Notes under the pieces: model-generated
The model's input: only the letters and a program-made list of their open reading frames with translations
Told to the model about the DNA's origin: nothing
The model's database searches: none
Made by a program: the position numbers and the translations under genes
Source of the DNA: Maratus speciosus
Taxonomy: Eukaryota > Arthropoda > Arachnida > Araneae > Salticidae
Length of the DNA stretch: 64,000 nucleotides
Assembly: GCA_963932465.1 (NCBI GenBank)
Contig: OZ010787.1
Location: 18,307,936-18,371,935, forward strand
Direction: 5' to 3'
Shown here: piece after piece, positions 11,639 through 23,599 of the stretch
How positions within the stretch are numbered: the first letter of the stretch is position 1
Layout: every line of letters begins with the position of its first letter

Positions 11639-12532
11639 ATGTCTTTTTTTAACAACAGTGAAAATGAAAAGGATGTTTATTGTTTAGGGGAAAGACCAGA
11701 ATGTGCATCTTTAGAAGAGGAATGGTTCACCCGAACGTTTCACGAATTGGATGCATATATCCCTTTTTGTGAGTGTATTGGTGAGGAAACACTCGTTGAA
11801 GTGATCATGGTGCCGAAGAACAGCGAATTAAAAGTTTATATTCGAAAATATAAAGAGGATGTGGATACCGGTGAATTTTTTCCTACTTTAGAAGGTGTCA
11901 GTTTTTCCTCTGCAGCATTTGACTTTCTTCAAAAGAATATGAAAAACTTTCATTTTTCATCAGAGAAAGACACTTTTGTAGTCAATAATGAAGTTTTAAT
12001 AGTTTTTGTAGATGACCGATCATGCCTACTTCAACAATTAATTAAGACGGATGAGATTGAATATTCACTTAAACCGAACTCTCTTCAGCTAACCAAAGAA
12101 CAATTTAAAAATCTTGAAAAAATATGTACTGAGATTAATGATGTCTTGATTACAACCATCCTTACAAAGGTTATCCCCATTGAAGTGATGACTCATCTTA
12201 ATGACTGTCGACATTCTCACTTAAGTTTGATTAAAGCCAAAGAATTTTTCATTTCGTGTTTTACACGGGTATTACAACAATCTGTGGTTCGTGAATTTCA
12301 TTGCACTTCCTGTGTTCAAGGAGTTTCAACTGTTAGTCCTCACATATGTTTGCAATTGAACCTACGTCAGAAATTCGATTTTTGTAGTGACAGTGCATTG
12401 CTAAAATTTAATATACAAAAATTTATTTTATACTTGTCAGAAAAGTGTTCATGTGAGTATACTCATTCTTTCTTTGCATCAATGAATTTAGATATGTATT
12501 TAGATTTTTTGGTTAATGTTTTCGTCGTGTAA
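11639..12532 (+). CDS. PC4-like DNA-binding protein of the palindromic element, left copy
   Basis: Intact single-exon frame of 297 codons. Residues about 52-105 resemble the C-terminal domain of the transcriptional coactivator PC4/p15, a single-strand DNA-binding fold: a strand pair with KVYIRKY (compare IREY in PC4), an acidic turn, then GVSFSSAAFDFL (compare GISL...W..L). Residues about 118-168 may be a second, weaker copy ending in NSLQLTKEQFKNLEKI. A Cys/His cluster follows (HCTSCVQGV...SPHIC, residues 221-237), then CSC at 270-272. There is no signal peptide or membrane segment, so a nuclear or cytosolic DNA-binding role in expression or replication of the element is my inference. The first ATG of the open frame is used; a TATA box and initiator lie upstream and AATAAA downstream. 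The identical protein is encoded inverted in the right arm. It could also be a viral-type protein of unknown family; the PC4 call is by eye. Confidence 0.7.
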   Translation: MSFFNNSENEKDVYCLGERPECASLEEEWFTRTFHELDAYIPFCECIGEETLVEVIMVPKNSELKVYIRKYKEDVDTGEFFPTLEGVSFSSAAFDFLQKNMKNFHFSSEKDTFVVNNEVLIVFVDDRSCLLQQLIKTDEIEYSLKPNSLQLTKEQFKNLEKICTEINDVLITTILTKVIPIEVMTHLNDCRHSHLSLIKAKEFFISCFTRVLQQSVVREFHCTSCVQGVSTVSPHICLQLNLRQKFDFCSDSALLKFNIQKFILYLSEKCSCEYTHSFFASMNLDMYLDFLVNVFVV

Positions 12533-12683
12533 TACAATGCAATTCTTATAAAATTCCATTCAAAGCTTTGAATCGTTTTATGTGTTATTTTAATTCAAGC
12601 TTTTTTAATGAATTCAAATTCATTTTCAAAATATTTTATCGTTGTTTGAAGTTTTTGTTTATTAAGAAAAATTGTAATTTTTG

Positions 12684-12689
12684 AATAAA
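12684..12689 (+). terminator. polyadenylation signal of the left-arm gene
   Basis: AATAAA about 150 bases after the stop codon, followed by a T/GT-rich stretch. It is mirrored in the right arm at 19587-19592. Confidence 0.55.
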
Positions 12690-13849
12690 TACTTTGTTTA
12701 TTTATTTTTAATTTTTCTCTGTTTTATTTAATCACCTACTCTTTTTTCAGCTTTTTCAATTTTTAGTGGGGAGAAAGTAATTGTTTCATTTTGAGGGAGG
12801 AACTTAGAAATGATTTGAGTGTTTCTAAAAACATGATCTTTTACAGATTTTCAAATTAATCAAGAATGAGTTTATTCTTTTATCATGTTGAATCATATAA
12901 TTTGTTTAATTGCTTTCACTTTGCTTGGTTTTTAAGTCATTTCAAAAAAATAACATTTTTTGTTTTAGATATGAAATTTAAATTAAGTTTATTTTTGTGA
13001 AATCATAATTTTTACTGTTAAGTCTTATTATTCAAAAATCATAAAGAAAAAAAAAATCACAAGTTTTATTTTCTGAAGTATATTATCCTCGCACCAGTAT
13101 TATACATTTTTAAACTTTGATAATTATGTAAAAGCAGTGGTATAATGTTGTTTTTTTGTTTGTTTGTTTGCTTTCAACAAAGTCTGATTTATAATGACAT
13201 AAAAAAGCTTATCTCATGGAATATTTTTGAAAACAATGTAGCACTAGTTTTTTTTTTTCTTGATAATAAGTTTTAAAATTTGTTTTTATCAAATGAGTCA
13301 TAAGATGTATGCTTACAACTAGCATGAATTTTCTGAAAAAATATTTTAATTTAATTGGAGATATAAAACTTCCTGATTTGTTTCTTTTAACACGATATTA
13401 GTGTTAAATTTTAATAATTTCATCATGCTAACTAAAAAATTTTAGAATTATTCTCACTTCAACTTAAACGAGTATCAATTAGAGAAATTTCAAGAAAAAG
13501 TACATTACTTGAATAAGAAACCTCTTAAGCATGTATGTAACACATATACTCAATCGTTTAACAATTTGGTCAACTAAAAGAAATGTTATTGACACTTATA
13601 CATTTCGATTTTGTTATTTGATCGTTTTTTAACGAAGGTTATTGTGATAGTGAAGTAGATAGTGAAGAGATTTATTTTAATAATAATTACCTTTTGAACT
13701 TTAGAGTTCGAATTTAATTTGTTCATGTATAACTTAAGAAATCCTCAATTCTTTAGCAATTCAAAATATATAACATAAGTATAAAAATAATAATAATAAA
13801 AAAAGTTATAAAAATTAAAATCATAATGATAAAAACAATTTATTTTAAA

Positions 13850-14410
13850 AGTTTTCAAAATTAGAAAAAAAAATGTTTGTAAATAAAAAAAGTTTTCAAA
13901 ATAAAAAAAAAGTTTGTAAATAAAAAAAAAGTTTTCAAATTTAAAAAAAAAAGTTTGTAAATAAAAAAAGTTTTCAAAATTTAAAAAAAAAGTTTGTAAA
14001 TAAAAAAAGTTTTCAAATTATAAAAAAAAGTTTGTAAATAAAAAAAAAGGTTTCAAAATTAAAAAAAAAAGTTTATAAATAAAAAAAATTTTCAAAATTA
14101 AAAAAAAAAAAAAAAAAAAAATTCAAAATTAAAAGTTTAAAAATTAAAAAAAAGTTTGTAAATAAAAAAAAGTTTTCAAAATTAAAAAAAAAAAGTTTAT
14201 AAATAAAAAAAAATTTCAAAATTAAAAAAAAAGTTTGTAAATTTAAAAAAAAAGTTTTCAAAATTAAAAAAAAAATAGTTTCTAAATAATAAAAGTTCTC
14301 AAAATTAAAAAAAAAAAAGTTTTCAAAATTAAAAAGTTTATAAATAAAAAAAAAATTAATAAAAAAATTATAAAATTAAAACTTTGAAAAAAAGTTTTCA
14401 AAATTAAGTT
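13850..14410. repeat. A-rich tandem repeat, left arm
   Basis: Reiterated unit of about 28-30 bases, GTTTGTAAATAAAAAAA alternating with AGTTTTCAAAATT. It is mirrored as T-rich repeat at 17815-18430, where one block with a long T run is present twice (near 18096 and 18150), giving part of the offset between the arms. Frames through it are low-complexity artefacts. Confidence 0.85.
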
Positions 14411-14549
14411 ACCAAAATTAAAAATACAAAATAAAAAACTTAATAAATTATGTTATCAAAACTCAGTTTACTTATCTGTATATCTGTGTATGTGACTTTC
14501 AAAATTAAAAAAGTTATCAAAAAGTTGAATTAGATTGCAAATTCAAGTA

Positions 14550-14930
14550 TACAATCAATAATATATCAGTCAGTCATAGCAATTAATCGTTCAATCAATT
14601 AACCAATCAATGATATCAATTAATCAATAAATCAAACCAATCAATCAATCATATTAATCAACCAAACAATAATATCAATTAGTCATATCGATCAATAAAT
14701 CAAACCAATCAATCATATTAATTAACCAAACAATAATATCAATTAATCATATCGATCAATAAATCATATTAATCATATCAAGCAATCATATCAAGCTGTC
14801 ATATCAATCAATCATATCAATCAATCAACCAATCATTCATATCAGTCAATCATATCAATCAACCAATCATTCATATCAATCAATGATTCATATTAATCAT
14901 ATCAATCGATCAATCAAGATACCGAATACA
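14550..14930. repeat. AATCAATCATATC simple repeat, left arm
   Basis: Imperfect reiteration of AATCAATCATATC and AACCAATCA words over nearly 400 bases, mirrored at 17290-17675. No coding potential. Confidence 0.85.
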
Positions 14931-15639
14931 AGTATTCATACAAATAAATCACATCAATTGCAGTTCAAGTATTACAAGTTTGTATAATAACATTATAAGA
15001 AAGTTTTGAATTAATACAATGATTAACTACCAACATTTTGTAACAGCACTTTTACAAAAGCAATGTATGAATAGATATTTTAGTTATAAAAAATATTTAA
15101 AATGCTTTTGAAAGTTAACAAAATTATTTTCCAAAAATGTTAAAAACATTACAAGCTGCTAAAACCTACAATTTAACAAGAATGAGTTGTCCTATATTTC
15201 CTTTGTATTTGGTCCTATATTTTCCTTTCTATTTGTATTTGAGTATATGTATACGGATTCCTCCTTTTAATTATGTTCTGTAGTACACACTTAAAAAATA
15301 TATAGTATATATAAAACATTAAATTAAAATATTCTTTAGTTATTAAAAAGTTTAAAAAATTAGCAATTTTTTTAATATTATAAGATAACAAAAATTATTT
15401 TATAATTTATTAAAAGTGAATTTACCTATCGCTATATATGCGTTTCATAAGATAAATCTTCTTTATGTCAACATCCTACCCACATTTTATTTTTATAGTT
15501 ATATACATCGAAACGAAAAAAAAAATAAATAAACAATCTATTATTAAATTCTTCAATTTAAAATTTTAATACATACATACTTAAACATTTATATAAAAAT
15601 AATGAACTCACCATGTTTGAACTCAGAAAAGAGATGATG

Positions 15640-15755
15640 AGTTTATCACGTGGTAGATTATGACGTAATCAATTAGGTATCACGTGCCTTCCTCGTGCCT
15701 TTTGATTGTCTCATCTACAATCAGATTGTATTATCAATCACGTGATCTAACTGAT
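15640..15755. promoter_or_regulatory. cluster of CACGTG sites near the palindrome centre, left arm
   Basis: Three CACGTG E-box palindromes (TATCACGTGG, TATCACGTGC, AATCACGTGA) lie within about 100 bases, with TGACGTAATC between them. The cluster is mirrored at 16465-16578. CACGTG is a binding site for bHLH factors of the Myc/USF class. A role in expressing a central transcript is only inferred. Confidence 0.35.
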
Positions 15756-16049
15756 ATGAGTCTATACCAAGACACTAGCCATTTTCACTTCAGTCATCGA
15801 ATATGTAGGTCGTATATTTTTTTTGAAAGTCTTTTATTTTATGGAATCTTCAGCAACATGACATCAGATATTTGCAAATAAAATCCTATTAAAATCTTTC
15901 TCGAAATTGTGAACAAAGATTAATTTTTCATATTGTTTAAGTATAATCATTGATTATTTAACTGGATAATAATATTTTTAGAAGTAACTTAAATTTCTTA
16001 TAAAAACGGAAGTATTTATTGCATCATTCATAGAATTCAAGTTTGAATA

Positions 16050-16165
16050 TTAACCAAGTTTTTTAAACTTTTATAATTTATACTAGTATTTAGTATATAC
16101 TAGTACTTAGTAAAAACTAGTATATATTCTAGTATAAAGAGTTTATAAAAAGTTTAAAAACTTGG
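16050..16165. repeat. centre of the giant palindrome
   Basis: The arms meet near 16109 in a stretch made of ACTAGTAT / ATACTAGT words (tactagtatttagtatatac, then tagtacttag). The spacer is essentially absent and only small mismatches break the symmetry, so the join is itself a nest of short palindromes with CTAGTA steps. Confidence 0.75.
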
Positions 16166-16464
16166 TTAATATTCAAACTTGAATTCTATGAATGATGCAA
16201 TAAATACTTCCGTTTTTATAAGAAATTTAAGTTACTTCTAAAAAATATTATTATCCAGTTAAATAATCTATGATTATACTTAAACAATATGAAAATTAAT
16301 CTTTTTCACAATTGCGAGAAAGATTTTAATAGGATTTTATTTGCAAATATCTGATGTCATGTTGCTGAAGATTCCATAAAATAAAAGACTTTCAAAAAAA
16401 ATATACGACCTACATATTCGATGACTGAAGTGAAAATGGCTAGTGTCTTGGTATAGACTCATAT

Positions 16465-16578
16465 CAGTTAGATCACGTGATTGATAATACAATCTGATTG
16501 TAGATGAGACAATCAAAAGGCACGAGGAAGGCACGTGATACCTAATTGATTACGTCATAATCTACCACGTGATAAACT
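16465..16578. promoter_or_regulatory. cluster of CACGTG sites near the palindrome centre, right arm
   Basis: Inverted copy of the cluster at 15640-15755, with the same three CACGTG cores and the TGACGTAAT/ATTACGTCA word preserved. Confidence 0.35.
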
Positions 16579-17289
16579 CATCATCTCTTTTCTGAGTTCA
16601 AACATGGTGAGTTCATTATTTTTATATAAATGTTTAAGTATGTATGTATTAAAATTTTAAATTGAAGAATTTAATAATAGATTGTTTATTTATTTTTTTT
16701 TTCGTTTCGATGTATATAACTATAAAATAAAATGTGGGTAGGATGTTGACATAAAGAAGATTTATCTTATGAAACGCATATATAGCGATAGGTAAATTCA
16801 CTTTTAATAAATTATAAAATAATTTTTGTTATCTTATAATATTAAAAAAATTGCTAATTTTTTAAACTTTTTAATAACTAAAGAATATTTTAATTTAATG
16901 TTTTATATATACTATATATTTTTTAAGTGTGTACTACAGAACATAATTAAAAGGAGGAATCCGTATACATATACTCAAATACAAATAGAAAGGAAATATA
17001 GGACATGCAAATACAAAGGAAATATAGGACAACTCATTCTTGTTAAATTGTAGGTTTTAGCAGCTTGTAATGTTTTTAACATTTTTGGAAAATAATTTTG
17101 TTAACTTTCAAAAGCATTTTAAATATTTTTTATAACTAAAATATCTATTCATACATTGCTTTTGTAAAAGTGCTGTTACAAAATGTTGGTAGTTAATCAT
17201 TGTATTAATTCAAAACTTTCTTATAATGTTATTATACAAACTTGTAATACTTGAACTGCAATTGATGTGATTTATTTGTATGAATACTT

Positions 17290-18097
17290 GTATTCGGTAT
17301 CTTGATTGATCGATTGATATGATTAATATGAATCATTGATTGATATGAATGATTGGTTGATTGATATGATTGACTGATATGAATGATTGGTTGATTGATT
17401 GATATGATTGATTGATATGACAGCTTGATATGATTGCTTGATATGATTAATATGATTTATTGATCGATATGATTAATTGATATTATTGTTTGGTTAATTA
17501 ATATGATTGATTGGTTTGATTTATTGATCGATATGACTAATTGATATTATTGTTTGGTTGATTAATATGATTGATTGATTGGTTTGATTTATTGATTAAT
17601 TGATATCATTGATTGGTTAATTGATTGAACGATTAATTGCTATGACTGACTGATATATTATTGATTGTATACTTGAATTTGCAATCTAATTCAACTTTTT
17701 GATAACTTTTTTAATTTTGAAAGTCACATACACAGATATACAGATAAGTAAACTGAGTTTTGATAACATAATTTATTAAGTTTTTTATTTTGTATTTTTA
17801 ATTTTGGTAACTTAATTTTGAAAACTTTTTTTCAAAGTTTTAATTTTATAATTTTTTTATAAATTTTTTTTATTTATAAACTTTTTAATTTTGAAAACTT
17901 TTTTTTTTTTAATTTTGAGAACTTTTATTATTTAGAAACTATTTTTTTTTTAATTTTGAAAACTTTTTTTTTAAATTTACAAACTTTTTTTTTAATTTTG
18001 AAATTTTTTTTTATTTATAAACTTTTTTTTTTTAATTTTGAAAACTTTTTTTTATTTACAAACTTTTTTTTTAATTTTGAAAACTTTTAATTTTGAA

Positions 18098-18129
<32 letters not shown>

Positions 18130-18149
18130 TGAAAACTTTTAATTTTGAA

Positions 18150-18181
<32 letters not shown>

Positions 18182-18430
18182 TGAAAATTTTTTTTATTTA
18201 TAAACTTTTTTTTTAATTTTGAAACCTTTTTTTTTTATTTACAAACTTTTTTTTATAATTTTGAAAACTTTTTTTATTTACAAACTTTTTTTTTAAATTT
18301 TGAAAACTTTTTTTATTTACAAACTTTTTTTTTTAAATTTGAAAACTTTTTTTTTATTTACAAACTTTTTTTTTATTTTGAAAACTTTTTTTATTTACAA
18401 ACATTTTTTTTTCTAATTTTGAAAACTTTT
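17290..18430. repeat. simple and T-rich tandem repeats, right arm
   Basis: Mirror of 13850-14930: first GATTGATATGATTGATTG-type words (17290-17675), then T-rich repeats of AACTTTTTTTATTTACAAAC type (17815-18430). Two long T runs near 18096 and 18150 replace the single one in the other arm. Confidence 0.85.
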
Positions 18431-19586
18431 AAAATAAATTGTTTTTATCATTATGATTTTAATTTTTATAACTTTTTTTATTATTATTATTTTTATACTT
18501 ATGTTATATATTTTGAATTGCTAAAGAATTGAGGATTTCTTAAGTTATACATGAACAAATTAAATTCGAACTCTAAAGTTCAAAAGGTAATTATTATTAA
18601 AATAAATCTCTTCACTATCTACTTCACTATCACAATAACCTTCGTTAAAAAACGATCAAATAACAAAATCGAAATGTATAAGTGTCAATAACATTTCTTT
18701 TAGTTGACCAAATTGTTAAACGATTGAGTATATGTGTTACATACATGCTTAAGAGGTTTCTTATTCAAGTAATGTACTTTTTCTTGAAATTTCTCTAATT
18801 GATACTCGTTTAAGTTGAAGTGAGAATAATTCTAAAATTTTTTAGTTAGCATGATGAAATTATTAAAATTTAACACTAATATCGTGTTAAAAGAAACAAA
18901 TCAGGAAGTTTTATATCTCCAATTAAATTAAAATATTTTTTCAGAAAATTCATGCTAGTTGTAAGCATACATCTTATGACTCATTTGATAAAAACAAATT
19001 TTAAAACTTATTATCAAGAAAAAAAAAACTAGTGCTACATTGTTTTCAAAAATATTCCATGAGATAAGCTTTTTTATGTCATTATAAATCAGACTTTGTT
19101 GAAAGCAAACAAACAAACAAAAAAACAACATTATACCACTGCTTTTACATAATTATCAAAGTTTAAAAATGTATAATACTGGTGCGAGGATAATATACTT
19201 CAGAAAATAAAACTTGTGATTTTTTTTTTCTTTATGATTTTTGAATAATAAGACTTAACAGTAAAAATTATGATTTCACAAAAATAAACTTAATTTAAAT
19301 TTCATATCTAAAACAAAAAATGTTATTTTTTTGAAATGACTTAAAAACCAAGCAAAGTGAAAGCAATTAAACAAATTATATGATTCAACATGATAAAAGA
19401 ATAAACTCATTCTTGATTAATTTGAAAATCTGTAAAAGATCATGTTTTTAGAAACACTCAAATCATTTCTAAGTTCCTCCCTCAAAATGAAACAATTACT
19501 TTCTCCCCACTAAAAATTGAAAAAGCTGAAAAAAGAGTAGGTGATTAAATAAAACAGAGAAAAATTAAAAATAAATAAACAAAGTA

Positions 19587-19592
19587 TTTATT
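19587..19592 (-). terminator. polyadenylation signal of the right-arm gene
   Basis: AATAAA on the minus strand about 150 bases after the stop codon, identical in placement to the left-arm signal. Confidence 0.55.
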
Positions 19593-19743
19593 CAAAAATT
19601 ACAATTTTTCTTAATAAACAAAAACTTCAAACAACGATAAAATATTTTGAAAATGAATTTGAATTCATTAAAAAAGCTTGAATTAAAATAACACATAAAA
19701 CGATTCAAAGCTTTGAATGGAATTTTATAAGAATTGCATTGTA

Positions 19744-20637
19744 TTACACGACGAAAACATTAACCAAAAAATCTAAATACATATCTAAATTCATTGATGC
19801 AAAGAAAGAATGAGTATACTCACATGAACACTTTTCTGACAAGTATAAAATAAATTTTTGTATATTAAATTTTAGCAATGCACTGTCACTACAAAAATCG
19901 AATTTCTGACGTAGGTTCAATTGCAAACATATGTGAGGACTAACAGTTGAAACTCCTTGAACACAGGAAGTGCAATGAAATTCACGAACCACAGATTGTT
20001 GTAATACCCGTGTAAAACACGAAATGAAAAATTCTTTGGCTTTAATCAAACTTAAGTGAGAATGTCGACAGTCATTAAGATGAGTCATCACTTCAATGGG
20101 GATAACCTTTGTAAGGATGGTTGTAATCAAGACATCATTAATCTCAGTACATATTTTTTCAAGATTTTTAAATTGTTCTTTGGTTAGCTGAAGAGAGTTC
20201 GGTTTAAGTGAATATTCAATCTCATCCGTCTTAATTAATTGTTGAAGTAGGCATGATCGGTCATCTACAAAAACTATTAAAACTTCATTATTGACTACAA
20301 AAGTGTCTTTCTCTGATGAAAAATGAAAGTTTTTCATATTCTTTTGAAGAAAGTCAAATGCTGCAGAGGAAAAACTGACACCTTCTAAAGTAGGAAAAAA
20401 TTCACCGGTATCCACATCCTCTTTATATTTTCGAATATAAACTTTTAATTCGCTGTTCTTCGGCACCATGATCACTTCAACGAGTGTTTCCTCACCAATA
20501 CACTCACAAAAAGGGATATATGCATCCAATTCGTGAAACGTTCGGGTGAACCATTCCTCTTCTAAAGATGCACATTCTGGTCTTTCCCCTAAACAATAAA
20601 CATCCTTTTCATTTTCACTGTTGTTAAAAAAAGACAT
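19744..20637 (-). CDS. PC4-like DNA-binding protein of the palindromic element, right copy
   Basis: Mirror copy of the 11639-12532 gene. Its predicted protein is identical over all 297 residues, and the DNA stretches I compared (for example 20461-20580 against 11701-11820) are also identical, whereas the outer arm sequence has many substitutions and indels. PC4-like region at residues about 52-105, a second weaker one at about 118-168, and a Cys/His cluster at 221-237. It reads toward the palindrome centre, so the two genes converge with about 7.2 kb between stop codons. Preservation of both copies suggests either recent formation of the palindrome, gene conversion between arms, or selection on the protein. 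Function is inferred only from the resemblance to PC4. Confidence 0.7.
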   Translation of the reverse strand: MSFFNNSENEKDVYCLGERPECASLEEEWFTRTFHELDAYIPFCECIGEETLVEVIMVPKNSELKVYIRKYKEDVDTGEFFPTLEGVSFSSAAFDFLQKNMKNFHFSSEKDTFVVNNEVLIVFVDDRSCLLQQLIKTDEIEYSLKPNSLQLTKEQFKNLEKICTEINDVLITTILTKVIPIEVMTHLNDCRHSHLSLIKAKEFFISCFTRVLQQSVVREFHCTSCVQGVSTVSPHICLQLNLRQKFDFCSDSALLKFNIQKFILYLSEKCSCEYTHSFFASMNLDMYLDFLVNVFVV

Positions 20638-20733
20638 TTTTTAAAGGTAGTAAAACGAGGGGTGAATCGAGAAGACAAGGCGAAGTAACTAAGCGAAAAA
20701 GAATGATACATTCACTTGGTCGAGTTGACGTAC

Positions 20734-20740
20734 ATTTATA
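20734..20740 (-). promoter_or_regulatory. TATA box of the right-arm 297-codon gene
   Basis: TATAAAT on the minus strand in the same position relative to the ATG as in the left arm. One base difference between arms lies nearby (AGTAACTAAGCG against AGTAACTAAGTG). Confidence 0.45.
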
Positions 20741-20810
20741 CTAACCCTTATCACATTATCAAGATAAAACTTTCCTAATCGGAAAGAGAAACCTCCGTGA
20801 AAAGATCACT

Positions 20811-21026
20811 GTGAAATCACTAATCACTGGTGCGATAACGCAAGTGAAATCACTTATAACGAAACTATATAGGAAAACGCGTGGTCACTCGGGATATCAC
20901 GTGATTAAGGGGAAACTAGCTGATAAGAACTTAGAAAATTTTCATTTTAAATTAAGAAGTTGGATCAAAGGGTTAGAGTTTCAGCAAGTTCGTGAATTAT
21001 GTAAGTACAGTTTTAAAATAATCTAA
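20811..21026 (+). other. possible short exon divergent from the 297-codon gene, right arm
   Basis: Inverted copy of 11250-11465 with the same 71-codon open frame and the same internal GTAAGT splice donor at 21001. There is no ATG in the frame upstream before a stop at 20742. Either it is an internal exon of an unrecognised spliced transcript or it is not coding. Confidence 0.25.
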
Positions 21027-23079
21027 AATATCATGTGATAAAATTTTAATGTTTATGAATTATTGTTTAAAAAACTTGAGTATGTCCTATTTCAAAAAAT
21101 TCTTTCTTCTGAAATGTTATTATTGAGAAATTATTCAAATCCAAAAAATAAAATAAAATAAAATAAAATAAAATTGAACAATTTTAAAAAGTGTAACGAA
21201 TTATGAAAGTAGAGTTAAAAAATTAACATTTTTTATGATAAAATATTTTAATATTGTGTTTCATGATATTCAACAAGGAAGTTTTAAACCTGACTAGGAT
21301 TTTTCCGAATTTCAGTTTATGCTTATTCACAAATTTTTCTCTCTCTCTAAATGTTATTTGTGTTTCAGAAGCAAAAGTTGGTCGATTCTAAGAACAGTTA
21401 AACAAATTTCTAAATAAATATATTTCTTTTAAAAGTATCAAGTATGGTAAAAATAAGGAGTGCTGTATTTCAGAAAAGTAATTTTCGATTAAAAAAAACT
21501 TATTTGTGTAAAAAACATAAGTTATTATTCTTTAACTTACATGAAATTATTCTAATTGATTTTAAATTATTCCTAACTTTTAGCAAATCAAACAATGTTT
21601 CTTCAAAAAAATCGCCTTTAGTGTAATCGATTAATGGGTTTTTAAAAAACCTTCAAAAAGTAATTTATAGGAAAAAATTCTAATAAGTAGTGCTTTGGTA
21701 ATAAACAATCATTTTTTTTTTCTGTTTATTAAAATGCTAAAAATTAAAATAGTTTTACTATGATGAATGTGAAAATAATGATAAATTATCGATTTCGTCA
21801 TTTCTGGTTAAAAGATAAGAATTCACGAAAATCCCTTCTAAATAAAAACAAATTATAAAACTAAAATATATGTATTAAAATTGAAAGTTTTGGTCACTTA
21901 AATGCAGAAAATAAAATATTTCAATTCACGTAGTATATTAAAAGGTTGTGTTACAATCCAAAAAAATGCTATCTTTTCTGAAAGTAGAATTTGTTAAAAA
22001 CTATTAAAATATCTCCAAAAATCATTTTCACTTTTGAAATAATTACTATTTCCTGATAAAAAGATTCCATTCACCTATTACATGATTAAGAAAGACAGTC
22101 GATAAGTTTATGTTTGAAATCTCTTCGAAAAATCCGAGTAAATAATTGTAGAATGAAGTAAGCAGTTACATTTCCCACGAAAAAGACAATTAAAACGAAT
22201 TAGATAACATTTTTCTAAGATAGTATTCGCTTATCAAATGTATAACAAAGACATTTGATATCTGCTGATAAGATTAATCATGTTTATAAACGGAAGTAAA
22301 GATTTACCAAACTTTTTTGAATAGTTGAAATTTGTGTCTAAGTGTAATAATCTCTCCTAAAACCAATAGTTATCCTTATTTACATATTAGTTATTTTGTG
22401 TTGAAAAGCTGATTACTTGTTGAATGTTTGTATAAGTCAGTAAGCATCTGCTGGAAGGGTGATGTATAAAGTCGATTTGAAATAGCAGATGAAACATATG
22501 GTTCACAAAAAAGTATAATTGTTACGTTTTTGAATTCGTCATTCTAAGGTTTTACACATTAATTTTATTATTTCAGTTAAATATATGACAAACCAATTCA
22601 TACTAAATTTATTAAACTGTATAAAAGAATGAGTTGAATTGAAGTAGTAGTTTTAAAATTCATTAGAACTAGTGTAGAATCATCAAATAATTATCTATTG
22701 CAATAACAAACTATGAGTTGATTGAAATTATAATAATTGATAAATAGAAAATCTGCAAGATAGTGAGAAACGTTGATAATGGGGTTTAGGAAGTCTATTT
22801 GAAATTTCAGACGATTAAATGAATATGATATGGTTCACAGGAAAAAGTACAATTCTAAACTTAGGTGGATTAATACTGGTAAAAACAATGTTTAATTCAA
22901 ATCGTTTGGTAGCCTTCTAATCGATCTACAAAAATGACTTGGTTACTAAAGAAATATAAAAAATTAATCATTTCTTCTATTTAAACATAAATTGTATTAA
23001 CTTCCCTAGTATAAGAAAAAGGGAGAGGTAGGTATTTTTAAAAATATATAGTGTTCAAAAGTAATTCAGTAATTATCGG

Positions 23080-23170
23080 GGCGCGGTTTGAATAGTGGAT
23101 AGCTTATCAGTTACAAAAAATGAAATTTGAATGGGAGTTCGCAGGTTCGAAACCACGGCTTTCTAAAATG
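23080..23170 (+). other. tRNA-like unit (box A/box B), right arm
   Basis: Box A type TAGCTTATCAG at 23100-23110 and box B type GGTTCGAAACC at 23144-23154, 44 bases apart as in tRNA genes. Stem pairing is poor. Inverted copy of 9105-9180, with a few substitutions between the boxes but both boxes kept. Confidence 0.45.
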
Positions 23171-23599
23171 ATCATACATTTGTGCGTAAAATAATCAAAC
23201 TCTCATTCACAAAATCGATAAAATCAGTTAAACTAAAAATCATACACATTAAAAAAAAAAATTCGCAAAGTGAGCAGTTAAAATAGGTATTAATGAGTTA
23301 TCTTAAGAAACCAACCTCTCTTTGCGCATACAGAAGGGGGAATACAATTTTTTGTTTTGAAACATCTAAAATCTAAACATATAGACATAGTTTCTTGCCT
23401 CGATTAGTTAAGTCTTCAACATATCATCGAGCCAAGAGACTATTTTGCAGGTTCAAACCTTCCACAAAACTTTTCAAAAATAAAATACTATTTTCAATAA
23501 TAAATTCGCACTACCGCATACAGATGGCAGCATCAAAAATTTTTTTCAGAAAACATAAGACATTTTTATCTTCATTCAAATTCTAAGACAATTCAGAAA

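Noticed and set aside
14073..14261. 62-codon Phe/Leu-rich frame
   Set aside because: Low-complexity translation of the A-rich tandem repeat.
15684..15881. 65-codon frame repeated inverted at 16337-16534
   Set aside because: It opens on GTG, has no ATG near the start, overlaps the CACGTG cluster, and is identical in both arms only because the arms are copies.
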